The position numbers and the translations under genes were made by a program. Below are positions 22,115 to 31,864 of a DNA stretch of 64,000 nt, piece by piece. Below the pieces are notes generated by a model. The model worked only from the letters and a program-made list of their open reading frames with translations. It searched no databases and was not told the origin of the DNA. Location of the stretch: positions 24,614 through 88,613 of the forward strand of contig JBJHBW010000013.1 in assembly GCA_050485685.1 (NCBI GenBank), read 5' to 3'. How positions within the stretch are numbered: the first letter of the stretch is position 1; every line of letters starts with the position of its first letter. Source of the stretch: JBJHBP01 sp050485685. Its GTDB lineage: Bacteria > Pseudomonadota > Gammaproteobacteria > Steroidobacterales > Rariloculaceae.

Positions 22115-24571
22115 CTATAGCGCGCTTGGCCCTGATGCACCAGAAAGCGGCCGCGTATCTGCGTGCCAGTACCGGGTCCTGAGCAGGCGCTGCGCGTGCA
22201 CCTCGACACCGCCCGCGTTCATGGTCACATGCAGTGCACCGGCCTCGCCGGTCACCAGCACCCTGGCGCCAGCTTCGGTCCAGCGCTGGCGCACCTCGGG
22301 GCTGGGAAACCCCCAGCGACTGTAGTAATCGACCGAGATCAGTGCGTACTGCGGCGAAGTACCGGTGACGAATGCCGGCGACGATGACGTACGGCTGCCG
22401 TGATGGCCCACGACCACGACATCGGAGAGCAGGCGCGGATCGTCGATTACGGCACGTTCGGCATGACCTTCCATATCCCCGGTGATCAGCAGCGACATAC
22501 CCGCGGCAGTCACTTTCAGCAGGCAGGAACTCTCATTACCACGCCAGAAGAAGTTTTCCGACGGATGCAGAATCAGGAACTCAACGTCGTCGAAGTGCCA
22601 TGTCATTCCGGTGACGCAGATGTCCCCCGTCGGCTGCTCAACATCCGGCCCCCTGATCACACGGGCATCGGGAAACGCCTCAAGTACGGCCGCCACGCCA
22701 CCGGTATGGTCGTTGTGGTCGTGACTGATGATCACCATGTCGGGCGGAGGTGCATTGAGCGCACGTATCGCCGGCACGACGACTTCGGCGCCACTGTCAA
22801 AACCACTTCGGTAACGGGGACCGGCGTCGTACAGCACGCTGTGATTGGCTGTCTGCACCAGCACCGCAAGACCATGGCCGACGTCCAGCAAGACGGCTGA
22901 TGCTTCGCCGTGCGCCGGGCGGGTTGTTGACGGCGGCAGAGCCAGCACGAACAGTACCAGCCAGAGCCCGCGCCTGCCGTGGAATGCATGCGCCGGCATG
23001 GCAAGCAACACCGCCACAACGACCAGCACCTGCACCGCAAACCGCGCCTGCGTCAGCTCTACCGCCGCCCACGGAATCGCCGCGCAACGTTCGAGTGCCC
23101 ACCATGTCAGTTCAGCCAGCACCGTCATCGCCTGCACCAGCAGACCGCCCGCCGGCTCACTGAGGGACACGACCAGCGCGGCAAGCAGCGTGCCCGGCAC
23201 CAGCAACAGGGAGAAGAACGGTATCGCGACGAAGTTCACCATTGGCGACACCAGCGACACCTCGCTGAAATACAACGCCACCAGCGGCGTGAGCCCCAGA
23301 GAGATATTCCATTGCAGCGTGGCAAGCTGCATCACACGGGCAGTCACGGCTTGCCGTATGGTGTCGATGCCGGTTCGGGGCAACAGTCGGGCGCCTGCTG
23401 CCGAACGTCCCGTGACTTCGAGTCGGGTCGCATGTTCGTGGACCGACCCATGAGCCGATACCAGTGGCCGGGTCGACGCCATCATCAGCAGCAGAAACAC
23501 CGCGAAGAAAGACATCCAGAACGATGCGCTGAGCGGCGCCAGCGGATCCAGAACGATCACCGCCAGCAACGCCGCCGCCAGACCCTCGAACAATCCCGTG
23601 TGCCGTCGGCTGACCGTCATCGCAAGCGCCACGACCACCATGACCAGCGCGCGCTGCGTCGGTATCGCGAAACCCGCGAGTGCCGCATACACAACCGACG
23701 CAACCACCGCCACTGCGGCGGCGGCTTCCAGGTCACGATGGGCGAGCGCACCCGGCATGCGCAACCAGAGTCTGCGCACCAGCACGAAAACCAGTGCGGC
23801 AATGAGCCCCACATGCATGCCGGAGATCGCCACCAGATGACTGGTGCCGGTTCGGCGCAGTGTGGTCCAGTGCTGATCGGTGAACCCCGATCGCTCTCCA
23901 AGCGACAGCGCTGTCAGCAGCGCTACCCCGTCGCCGTCACCGCCGACATGCTGCAGCCGCTCGGCCAGTGCGTCGCGCACTCTCAGCCAGCGACGCGACA
24001 GGCTGAAGTGCGGATCGTCGACCAGATCACCGGAGCGCACATAGCCGGTAGCGCCGAAGCCTTCAAGAAAAAGCCAGCGCTCGTAATCGAAACCGCCCGG
24101 ATTCATCATGCCGCGCGGCCGGCGCAGGCGCACCACGATATCCAGTGCATCGCCGGGACTCAGTGACCGCTGCGGCTCATACCAGTTCAGTCGCAACCGG
24201 CGCGGCAACTCTTCATGTTCGCTGGAAGTCACCCTGAACGAGAAACGCAGCCTTTCGCCGTTATGATCCGGGAAACCATCCACCCAGCCGCGCACGCGCA
24301 GATCCTCACCAACCAGTGCCGGTGGCAGGCGGTCGGCCAGACGTATTTCGGCGACCATGCCTGTCAGACTGAAGCCTGCGATGAACCACACCAGCAGCCG
24401 CGTGTGCCGAAACCGCGTGCACAGCACCGCAGCCATGAATAACAGCGGATACCAGAACAGCGGCGGCAGAGCCGGCAGTTGATGCAGCAGCAGCGTGCCC
24501 GCCAGCCAAAGCAGCGCGATAGCGGGCAGCGAGTTACCCGGGTGGGGACGGTCAGCGGCGGACGAGTACAC
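22115..24571 (-). CDS. comEC: ComEC/Rec2 DNA uptake channel protein
   Basis: About 818 residues from GTG 24571, which overlaps lolD by 20 bp; a start at 24622 is possible but would overlap further. The order is an N-terminal DUF4131-like/OB region, the Competence domain with many membrane helices (LVAISGMHVGLIAALV, ASFWMSFFAVFLLL, MVNFVAIPFFSLLLVPGTLL), and a C-terminal metallo-beta-lactamase-like domain (VLLDVGHGLAVLVQT, ISHDHNDHTGG, VVGHHGSRTSSS). It moves single-stranded DNA across the inner membrane in natural transformation. Location between lolD and exbB is common in gammaproteobacteria, so it does not by itself show competence. Confidence 0.95.
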   Translation of the reverse strand: MYSSAADRPHPGNSLPAIALLWLAGTLLLHQLPALPPLFWYPLLFMAAVLCTRFRHTRLLVWFIAGFSLTGMVAEIRLADRLPPALVGEDLRVRGWVDGFPDHNGERLRFSFRVTSSEHEELPRRLRLNWYEPQRSLSPGDALDIVVRLRRPRGMMNPGGFDYERWLFLEGFGATGYVRSGDLVDDPHFSLSRRWLRVRDALAERLQHVGGDGDGVALLTALSLGERSGFTDQHWTTLRRTGTSHLVAISGMHVGLIAALVFVLVRRLWLRMPGALAHRDLEAAAAVAVVASVVYAALAGFAIPTQRALVMVVVALAMTVSRRHTGLFEGLAAALLAVIVLDPLAPLSASFWMSFFAVFLLLMMASTRPLVSAHGSVHEHATRLEVTGRSAAGARLLPRTGIDTIRQAVTARVMQLATLQWNISLGLTPLVALYFSEVSLVSPMVNFVAIPFFSLLLVPGTLLAALVVSLSEPAGGLLVQAMTVLAELTWWALERCAAIPWAAVELTQARFAVQVLVVVAVLLAMPAHAFHGRRGLWLVLFVLALPPSTTRPAHGEASAVLLDVGHGLAVLVQTANHSVLYDAGPRYRSGFDSGAEVVVPAIRALNAPPPDMVIISHDHNDHTGGVAAVLEAFPDARVIRGPDVEQPTGDICVTGMTWHFDDVEFLILHPSENFFWRGNESSCLLKVTAAGMSLLITGDMEGHAERAVIDDPRLLSDVVVVGHHGSRTSSSPAFVTGTSPQYALISVDYYSRWGFPSPEVRQRWTEAGARVLVTGEAGALHVTMNAGGVEVHAQRLLRTRYWHADTRPLSGASGPSAL

Positions 24572-25277
24572 CGTCCTCGAGCTCCAGCACGCTGTCCATG
24601 CGTGCCGCGAGATCGGGATCATGAGTGACGACCACCAGACTGGTGTTCAGTGCCGCATTGAGTTCCAGCAGCACGTCGAAAACACGCAGACCCGTGGCGC
24701 GATCAAGATTACCGGTGGGCTCATCGGCCAGCACCACCGCGGGACGTGTCACCAGTGCACGCGCCACCGCGGTACGCTGGCGTTCCCCACCGGACAGCTG
24801 CCCCGGCCGATGCAGCAGGCGCTCACCCAGACCGACCCGTTCAAGCAGCTCCGTCGCCTGCTGTTCCGCCGCTTTGGGCTTGTCGCCACGCACCAGCAAT
24901 GGCATGGCCACGTTCTCCAGTGCCGTGAACTCGGGGAGAAGGTGATGAAACTGGTAGACAAACCCCAGTGCCCGGTTGCGCAGGCGACCACGTGCAGTCT
25001 GATCCAGCCGACTCATGGACTCGCCGGCCACCAGCACCTCACCGGCCGTCGGATCGTCCAGCCCGCCAAGCAGCTGCAGCAGTGTGGTCTTGCCGGAACC
25101 CGATGCGCCGATGATCGCAATACGGTCACCGGCCTGCACTTGCAGGTTTATGCCGCGCAGCACTTCAAGCGAGCGGCTGCCCTCCTCGAATCGTTTCACC
25201 AGCCCCCGCGCAGACAACACTTCGCTGCCGACGCCAGCCGATGTCGCAGCCGTGCCGGCCGTCGCCTGTTCACTCAT
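24552..25277 (-). CDS. lolD: Lipoprotein exporter ATPase LolD
   Basis: The 241-residue ABC ATPase has Walker A GASGSGKTTLLQLLGG, signature LSGGERQRTAVARAL, Walker B VVLADEPTGNLD and H-loop VVTHDPDLA. The LolD-typical stretch FVYQFHHLLPEFTALENVAMPL is present. ATG 25277 overlaps the preceding permease by 8 bp (ATGAGTGA), which fixes the start. It powers release of outer-membrane lipoproteins from the inner membrane to LolA. Confidence 0.97.
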   Translation of the reverse strand: MSEQATAGTAATSAGVGSEVLSARGLVKRFEEGSRSLEVLRGINLQVQAGDRIAIIGASGSGKTTLLQLLGGLDDPTAGEVLVAGESMSRLDQTARGRLRNRALGFVYQFHHLLPEFTALENVAMPLLVRGDKPKAAEQQATELLERVGLGERLLHRPGQLSGGERQRTAVARALVTRPAVVLADEPTGNLDRATGLRVFDVLLELNAALNTSLVVVTHDPDLAARMDSVLELEDGVLVRR

Positions 25278-26520
25278 GACGCAACGCCTCCGCCGGAGCC
25301 TGTCTTGCCGCGCTGAGCGCCGGATAGAAGGTCGCTGCCACGGCCAGCACTGCGGCAAGCACGCAGATCTGCAGCACCTCCGCGATCCTGACCTGGGTAG
25401 GCAGGTCGCTCAGCCAGTAAACCTCACCGGTGACCAGTTCCGTATTCATCCATGCCTCCAGCAGCACGACGATGTTCTCCAGCTGACTGGTCACCAGAAG
25501 GCCCAGCGCAAGCCCGAATGCCGTGCCAAGCACGCCTATCAGGGTTCCCTGGGTCGCGAACACAGCCATGACGGCCGATGGCGAGGCGCCCATGCTGCGC
25601 AGTATGGCGATGTCGCCGCGCTTCTCGCGCACCACCATGACCAGTGTCGAAACGATATTGAACGCTGCCACACCGATGACCAGCGACAGCACGATGAACA
25701 TGATGCCCTTGGTCAGCTGAATGGAACGCAGAAAGTTCACGTGCTGACGGGTCCAGTCCGTGATGTAGAAGCCGCCACCCAGCGCCAGCGCGAGATCGCG
25801 CACACTGCGCCCGGCGAAGTAGACATCGGTAACCGCCAGTTTCAGACCGTGCGCGCGGCCGCCGGTACGGAACAGCCGTGCCGCATCCTCCAGATGCACG
25901 AACACCAGCCGGCGGTCGTATTCGTACATGCCGGCATCAAACACACCGGCCACGGTGAACGCCCGGGTGCGCGGCATCATGCCCGCGGGCGTGACAACGG
26001 CCTCGGCCAGTGCCAGCACGACACGATCACCCGACGACACATTGAGTTCGGCCGCGAGACCACTGCCTATGACGATGCGATATTCGCCGTCCACGAGATT
26101 GTCGAGACTGCCCTGCACCATCATCTGTTCAATGCGTGTGACGTCACGTTCCAGCGAAGGCTCGATGCCGCGGATGGCGACACCGGAAATCGCATCGCCG
26201 GCCACCGAAATGCCCTGCCCTTCGATGAACGGAGCGGCTGCCCTGATGTCCTGCTGCAGCAGCGAGAGTTCGCGCAGTCCGCGCCAGTCGTCCAGCGGTT
26301 CGTCCAGACCGGTGATCGTGGCATCCGCCACCACACCCAGTATGCGCTGCTGCAGTTCATGTTCGAATCCGTTCATTACCGACAACACGACTATCAATAC
26401 CGCAACGCCCAGTCCTATGCCGATCATGGAAACGGCAGAAATGAATGAGATAAAGCCATTGCGGCTGCGGGCACGCAGGTAACGAAGCGCAACTCCAATC
26501 TGGTATGGCTGCCTGATCAT
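25270..26520 (-). CDS. lolE: Lipoprotein-releasing permease, LolE-like
   Basis: The 416-residue MacB/FtsX-type permease has an N-terminal helix (GFISFISAVSMIGIGLGVAVLIVVLSVMNGF, written here only as its position about 20-50), a large periplasmic domain, and three C-terminal helices with the coupling region EKRGDIAILRSMGASPSAV near 300. ATG 26520 begins two bases after the previous stop. It is the second of two tandem LolC/LolE paralogues and directly precedes lolD, so it forms the LolCDE complex. LolC versus LolE assignment is by order and is not certain. Confidence 0.93.
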   Translation of the reverse strand: MIRQPYQIGVALRYLRARSRNGFISFISAVSMIGIGLGVAVLIVVLSVMNGFEHELQQRILGVVADATITGLDEPLDDWRGLRELSLLQQDIRAAAPFIEGQGISVAGDAISGVAIRGIEPSLERDVTRIEQMMVQGSLDNLVDGEYRIVIGSGLAAELNVSSGDRVVLALAEAVVTPAGMMPRTRAFTVAGVFDAGMYEYDRRLVFVHLEDAARLFRTGGRAHGLKLAVTDVYFAGRSVRDLALALGGGFYITDWTRQHVNFLRSIQLTKGIMFIVLSLVIGVAAFNIVSTLVMVVREKRGDIAILRSMGASPSAVMAVFATQGTLIGVLGTAFGLALGLLVTSQLENIVVLLEAWMNTELVTGEVYWLSDLPTQVRIAEVLQICVLAAVLAVAATFYPALSAARQAPAEALRHE

Positions 26521-26522
26521 GA

Positions 26523-27764
26523 TCACTCGTACCGCAGCACGCGGGCGGGCGCTATCGCCGCTGCACGCCGCGCAGGGTAAACCGTCGCCAGCACAGCGAT
26601 TGCGAATGCCACCGCGGCCACCAGCAGCACATCGGCCGCGCGGACCTCCGACGGCAGCTCGGTGACGTAATAGACATCGCCGGGCATGATCTGGAAACCG
26701 AAAGTGGCCTCCAGCCACGGCACGATGGTTTCCACGTTGAAAGCGAGCACCAGCCCCAGCGACGTGCCGAGCACCATGCCCGCCAGACCGATCACCAGTC
26801 CCTGCACCACGAAAATGCGCGCCACACGGTTCGGTTCCAGGCCGCAGGTTCTGAGTATCGCGATGTCCCGTTCCTTGTCCGTCACTACCATCATCAATGA
26901 GGCGACGATGTTGAAGGCAGCCACGCCGACAATGAACATCAGAATCACCGTCATCATGGTCTTCTCGATGCGGATGGCGCGAAAGTGGCTGCGATGCTCT
27001 TCGGTCCAGTCGGTATAGGCGTATCCGTCACCGAGAACACTCATGACACCGGATGCAAGGCTGCGAACCGCCATAGGGTCGTGCATGCGTATCGCCAGAC
27101 CTTCCACGCTGTCACCCAGACCCGCGATCGCCGCAGCATCGGCAATGTGAATCAGTGCCAGCTGACCGTCGTGCTCCTGCAGGCCCGCCTCGAAGAAACC
27201 GGCCACGCGGAAACTCGCCAGCATGGGCGTGAGTCGCCCGTTCTCGACCCGCGGCACCAGCAGATTGACGCGATCGCCCTCACGGGCGCCCAGATTCAGC
27301 CCCAGGAGCCGTCCCAGTATGATTTCCCGACCACCCGGCTGCAGCATCGCCAGTGTCGCCGCATCGACGAAGCGCGTGACTTCCGATACATCCGGTTCCA
27401 GCTCAGGTGCAATGCCCCGTGTGATCACCGGCTCCAGTTCGCCCCGCAGGCGCAGCATGCCTTCCAGGGTCACGTACGGCGCGATGCCGGCCACACCCGG
27501 CCGGGCTGCCAGCCGTTCGCGATCGCTCTGCCAGTCCGCAAGTCCCTCCCCCGGCATCCACACGCGCGCACCGGCGCTCATGCTCAGAAGGCGGTCACGA
27601 ACTTCGGTCTCCAGGCCATTCATGACCGACAGGATCACGATCAGCGCAGCCACACCCAGTGCGATCCCGAGCAGCGAGGCGCCGGTCATGAAAGACACGA
27701 CCCCGCGACGGCGACGGGAGCGCACATAGCGCAATCCGATGAAGCACTCTAGCGGCTGGAACAT
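26523..27764 (-). CDS. lolC: Lipoprotein-releasing permease, LolC-like
   Basis: The 413-residue protein has the same plan as its downstream neighbour: helix 1 with ASLLGIALGVAALIVILSV, a periplasmic domain (about 50-265) and three C-terminal helices, with the coupling motif DKERDIAILRTCGLEPNRV. It is the first gene of the leftward run, so the promoter should lie between 27765 and the small divergent gene at 27924. Tandem lolC-lolE followed by lolD differs from the lolC-lolD-lolE order of E. coli. Confidence 0.93.
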   Translation of the reverse strand: MFQPLECFIGLRYVRSRRRRGVVSFMTGASLLGIALGVAALIVILSVMNGLETEVRDRLLSMSAGARVWMPGEGLADWQSDRERLAARPGVAGIAPYVTLEGMLRLRGELEPVITRGIAPELEPDVSEVTRFVDAATLAMLQPGGREIILGRLLGLNLGAREGDRVNLLVPRVENGRLTPMLASFRVAGFFEAGLQEHDGQLALIHIADAAAIAGLGDSVEGLAIRMHDPMAVRSLASGVMSVLGDGYAYTDWTEEHRSHFRAIRIEKTMMTVILMFIVGVAAFNIVASLMMVVTDKERDIAILRTCGLEPNRVARIFVVQGLVIGLAGMVLGTSLGLVLAFNVETIVPWLEATFGFQIMPGDVYYVTELPSEVRAADVLLVAAVAFAIAVLATVYPARRAAAIAPARVLRYE

Positions 27765-27923
27765 GGCCCGGCATTAAACCACAGCCGCGACCTGCGGACC
27801 GCCGCTGACGGCTTGCGGGGCCTGAAGGGGCAGAACTGTGACCCATCCCGCAAAACCGGCGCCGCACGGGATGACCCTCACAACCCAGATGCTATATTTC
27901 CGGCTGTTCAGGGAGAGATGACC

Positions 27924-28226
27924 ATGTTTCAGAACCCAGTCCGAAAAATGGCGATCCGGAAATTGGCGGCAATCCTGGTGCTGGCAGGTTGCACCCCGCT
28001 GGCGGCGGCCGACGTGCTGCTGATCGACCGGCTGGAGCAGAGCAGACAGGTGGTGCCGGAACGGCCAGGGCGCGGCATGACCATGGAGCGCGTGGAATCA
28101 ACCTATGGTGCGCCCCAGGCACGCCGCGCAGCCGTGGGCGACCCGCCGATCACGCGCTGGGAGTACGCGAACTTTATCGTCTACTTCGAACACAATCAGG
28201 TCATTCACGCAGTCGCAAGACGCTGA
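27924..28226 (+). CDS. Small exported BamE-like protein of unknown function
   Basis: The 100-residue product has a signal peptide (about 1-30). The stretch VLAGCTPLAA offers a lipobox-like LAGC at 21-24, though cleavage at AAA-DV is also possible. The mature part is one short domain: GMTMERVESTYGAPQARR, PITRWEYANFIVYFEHNQVIH. The helix-then-hairpin pattern resembles BamE/SmpA-type folds that measure a Gx(T/S)xxxVxxxxG(x)P motif. The family is unnamed as far as I can tell. ATG 27924 has GGGAGAG with 6-8 bp spacing. It precedes mfd with a 113 bp gap. Confidence 0.75.
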   Translation: MFQNPVRKMAIRKLAAILVLAGCTPLAAADVLLIDRLEQSRQVVPERPGRGMTMERVESTYGAPQARRAAVGDPPITRWEYANFIVYFEHNQVIHAVARR

Positions 28227-28339
28227 GTTCCCTCGGGCCGGCACACTCGCCCGCCCTCCTGCGACACCGGCGCGGTTTCGGATTCCGCATCGATTCAGCG
28301 ATAATGCGCGGCTTGTTTCCGCAAGCCTGCGACCGCTGA

Positions 28340-31300
28340 ATGTCCCTTTCATCCGCCGGCCCGATGTTGACCGGGCTGAAACTGCCCAGAGCGCGCCGTC
28401 CGCTGGTGCGCTGGCGTTCCCTTTTCGGCTGCGCAACCGCCCTGGCCATCGCCGAGGCGTGCGCGCGTCACAACGGACCGGTGCTGATCGTCGCGCCCTC
28501 CGCCGCTGAAGCGGACCGCCTTGAAAGGGAGATCGCATTTTTCGCCGGCCGCGCGCCGCAGCGCTTTCCCGACTACGAAACGCTGCCGTTTGAGCCGTTC
28601 TCCCCACCGCAGGATCTGATCGCCGAACGCCTGCTCGCGCTGCATCAGCTGCAGGCCGGGCTGGCCATCCATCTGCTGATCGATGCCGGCACGCTGCTCA
28701 GCCGTCTGCCGCCCGCGGCGTTTCTGGCCGCCCGGGCCGTCGCGTTCCGCAAGGGACAGGTTCTGGACCGTGACGAGACCATCGCCGGATTCGTCGCCAA
28801 CGGCTACCAGCGTGTGGAACAGGTCACGGGCCCCGGCGAAATCGCCGTCCGCGGCGCTCTGCTGGATATTTTCCCCAGTGGCGCATCGGCACCGGTACGC
28901 GTGGATCTGTTCGATGACGAAATCGAGACACTGCGCGAGTTCGATCCGCAGACCCAGCTGACCACGCGTGAAGTCGAGAGTATCGAGGTCCTGCCGGCAC
29001 GCGAGTTTCCATTCGACGCCGACGGTATCCGAGGCTTTCGCCAGCGTTTTCGGGAACGGTTCGCAGTGGAACCGGGTCGCTGCCCGGTCTACCGTGACAT
29101 CTCCGATGCGGTGCTGCCGGCCGGCATTGAGTGCTATCTGCCGCTGTTCTTCGACAGCACGGCCTCCCTGTTCGATTATCTGCCCGACGGCACGCTGCTG
29201 ATCATTACTAACGACGCTCTGGCCGGGCTGGAAAAAACATTCGAGCTGGTCGTGGACCGCCATGAGCAGATGAATGTCGATCCTGAACGGCCCCTGCTGG
29301 CACCGGATGCGGCGTACTGGACGCCACAGCAGGTGCGTGAGCGCGTCGCCACGTCGCTGCGCCTGGAACTGGAAGTTCCCGGCGGCGACGACGCCGACAC
29401 TGCCGACATTCCGGTTTTCGTTGCCGACACCGCACACGTACTGACCGGCGACCTGCCGCCGGAGATCGACCGCATCGAGCGCTGGCTGAAAACCGCCGAA
29501 AGTGACCGGACGCTGCTGGTGGCGTCATCTCCCGGTCACCGCGAAATGCTGGCAGAGCTGCTGCGCGGGCGCGATTACCGACCCGAGATCGTTGCCGACT
29601 GGGCACAGTTCATTGCCGGCAACGCACCCCTGGCGTTGACCGTCGGCGAACTCGATGAAGGACTGCGCCTTCCCGGCCAGGGTCTGCGCATTCTCACCGC
29701 CGAACAGCTCGGAATGGAACGCGCACGACAGCGTGCGCGCAGGCGGCGTGCCGCACGCGATCCCGAAACCATCATTCGTGAGCTGACCGACCTGCGTGCC
29801 GGCGCACCGGTCGTGCATGAAGATCATGGCGTCGGTCGTTACCGGGGGCTGGCCACACTGGATGTGGACGGCATGCCCACCGAATTCCTGCTGCTGGAGT
29901 ATGCCGACGGTGACAAGCTGTATGTACCGGTGCAGAGCCTGCATCTGGTCAGTCGCTACACCGGCGCGCCCCCGGAACATGCCCCGCTGCACCGGCTGGG
30001 GTCGGACCAGTGGGCGAAGGCCAGGCGCAAGGCTGCGCAGCAGGCCCGCGATACGGCCGCGCAGCTGCTGAATCTCTACGCGCGCCGTGCAGCCCGCGTC
30101 GGCCACCGGATGCCGCCGGACGACGACGCCTATCGCCGCTTCGTACTCGAGTTTCCTTTCGACGAGACCGATGATCAGCTGGAAGCCATTCACCAGGTGA
30201 TCGACGACCTGGCCAGCGAACAGCCCATGGACCGCGTAATCTGCGGTGACGTCGGTTTCGGCAAGACAGAGGTCGCGTTGCGCTCGGCATTCGTGGCGGT
30301 CAACGCCGGCTATCAGGTCGCCGTGCTGGTACCGACCACCCTGCTTGCCCAGCAGCACTTTCGCACTTTTCAGGACCGGTTCGCGAACTGGCCGGTGCGC
30401 GTCGGCCAGCTGTCGCGCTTCGGCACCGGCAAACAGACACAGGCCACGCTGCAGGGACTTGCGGACGGCACCATAGACATCGTGATCGGCACCCACAAAC
30501 TGCTGGGACGCGAGGTGTCGTTCCGCAACCTGGGACTGGTCGTCATCGATGAGGAGCACCGCTTCGGCGTGAAGCACAAGGAAAGGCTGAAGTCCCTGCG
30601 TGCCGAAGTCGATGTGCTGACCATGACCGCAACGCCCATTCCCCGCACGCTGAACATGACGCTGGGCGGACTGCGCGAGCTGTCCATCATTGCCACCCCA
30701 CCGGCGGAAAGGCTGGCGGTCAAGACGTTCGTCGGCGAGTGGCGTGACCGCCAGATACGCGATGCGGTACTGCGCGAGATTCGTCGCGGCGGACAGGTGT
30801 ACTTCGTGCACAACCGCGTAGAGAACATCGAGTCCGTTGCCACACAGCTGGAAAAGCTGCTTCCCGAAGCCGGCATACGCATCGCGCACGGCCAGATGTC
30901 GGAGCGCGAACTCGAACAGGTCATGCTGGATTTCTATCACCGCCGCTTCAACGTACTGCTGTGCACGACCATCATCGAAAGCGGCATAGACGTAGCCACG
31001 GCCAATACCATCATCATCAATCGTGCCGATCGCTTCGGCCTCGCACAGTTACACCAGCTGCGCGGCCGCGTCGGGCGGTCCCATCATCAGGCATACGCCT
31101 ATCTGATCGCTCCGCCCCGCCAGGCCCTGACGGCCGATGCGCAGAAACGACTGGACGCGATCGCCGCGCTCGAGGACCTGGGGTCAGGATTCACGCTGGC
31201 AACACACGATCTCGAAATACGCGGCGCGGGCGAACTGCTGGGCGACGAGCAGAGCGGCCAGATACAGGCGGTAGGTTTCACACTGTATAACGAGCTGCTG

Positions 31301-31864
31301 GGACGCGCCGTCGCCGCACTGAAGGCCGGTCACGAACCGGATCTGGAGGATCCGTTCGAGCACGGACCCCAGATCGAACTTGGCCTGCCGGCACTGATTC
31401 CGGACGACTACCTGCCGGATGTGCACATGCGCCTGGTCAACTACAAACGCATCGCCAATGCCGCCAGCCGCGACGATCTGGACTCATTGCAGGTGGAGCT
31501 GATCGACCGCTTCGGCCTGTTACCGCCTGCGACGAAAACCCTGTTTGCGATTACCGCCCTGAAGCTGATCGCGCAGCAGCTGGGCATCGTGAAGATACAG
31601 GCCGGCGCGCAGGGCGGCGTGCTGAAGTTCGGCACACGCGCCAGCGCGGACCCGGCGGCACTGGCAGCAATGCTGACAGGGGAGCCCGAGCGCTACCGCA
31701 TGGAAGGACCGTACAAGCTGCGTTTCAGCTGGTCCGCGGATGGCGAACCGGCGCGCCTGACGGCGCTTGAAGCACTGCTGCAGCGCCTGGGCGGGGATGG
31801 CCTGTCACCCGCCGGCAGCGCGGCGAACATCACATCCGGCAAACGCGATACCGCACGGCTATAA
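28340..31864 (+). CDS. mfd: Transcription-repair coupling factor Mfd
   Basis: The 1174-residue protein removes RNA polymerase stalled at lesions and recruits UvrA. Its N-terminal UvrB-like part (about 1-330) includes FPDYETLPFEPFSPPQDLIAERL. The RNA polymerase-interacting domain has VHEDHGVGRYRGL (about 490). The RecG-like motor has Walker A GDVGFGKTE, the DEEH box VIDEEHRFGVKHKE, TATPIPRTLNMT and QLRGRVGRS. The C-terminal UvrA-masking domain is present. Length is normal (E. coli 1148). Its TAA overlaps the csiV ATG by one base. Confidence 0.98.
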   Translation: MSLSSAGPMLTGLKLPRARRPLVRWRSLFGCATALAIAEACARHNGPVLIVAPSAAEADRLEREIAFFAGRAPQRFPDYETLPFEPFSPPQDLIAERLLALHQLQAGLAIHLLIDAGTLLSRLPPAAFLAARAVAFRKGQVLDRDETIAGFVANGYQRVEQVTGPGEIAVRGALLDIFPSGASAPVRVDLFDDEIETLREFDPQTQLTTREVESIEVLPAREFPFDADGIRGFRQRFRERFAVEPGRCPVYRDISDAVLPAGIECYLPLFFDSTASLFDYLPDGTLLIITNDALAGLEKTFELVVDRHEQMNVDPERPLLAPDAAYWTPQQVRERVATSLRLELEVPGGDDADTADIPVFVADTAHVLTGDLPPEIDRIERWLKTAESDRTLLVASSPGHREMLAELLRGRDYRPEIVADWAQFIAGNAPLALTVGELDEGLRLPGQGLRILTAEQLGMERARQRARRRRAARDPETIIRELTDLRAGAPVVHEDHGVGRYRGLATLDVDGMPTEFLLLEYADGDKLYVPVQSLHLVSRYTGAPPEHAPLHRLGSDQWAKARRKAAQQARDTAAQLLNLYARRAARVGHRMPPDDDAYRRFVLEFPFDETDDQLEAIHQVIDDLASEQPMDRVICGDVGFGKTEVALRSAFVAVNAGYQVAVLVPTTLLAQQHFRTFQDRFANWPVRVGQLSRFGTGKQTQATLQGLADGTIDIVIGTHKLLGREVSFRNLGLVVIDEEHRFGVKHKERLKSLRAEVDVLTMTATPIPRTLNMTLGGLRELSIIATPPAERLAVKTFVGEWRDRQIRDAVLREIRRGGQVYFVHNRVENIESVATQLEKLLPEAGIRIAHGQMSERELEQVMLDFYHRRFNVLLCTTIIESGIDVATANTIIINRADRFGLAQLHQLRGRVGRSHHQAYAYLIAPPRQALTADAQKRLDAIAALEDLGSGFTLATHDLEIRGAGELLGDEQSGQIQAVGFTLYNELLGRAVAALKAGHEPDLEDPFEHGPQIELGLPALIPDDYLPDVHMRLVNYKRIANAASRDDLDSLQVELIDRFGLLPPATKTLFAITALKLIAQQLGIVKIQAGAQGGVLKFGTRASADPAALAAMLTGEPERYRMEGPYKLRFSWSADGEPARLTALEALLQRLGGDGLSPAGSAANITSGKRDTARL

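Noticed and set aside
25015..26448. A 477-codon frame antisense to lolD/lolE
   Set aside because: The minus-strand Lol genes have complete motifs; the antisense frame is His/Gln/Arg-rich shadow.
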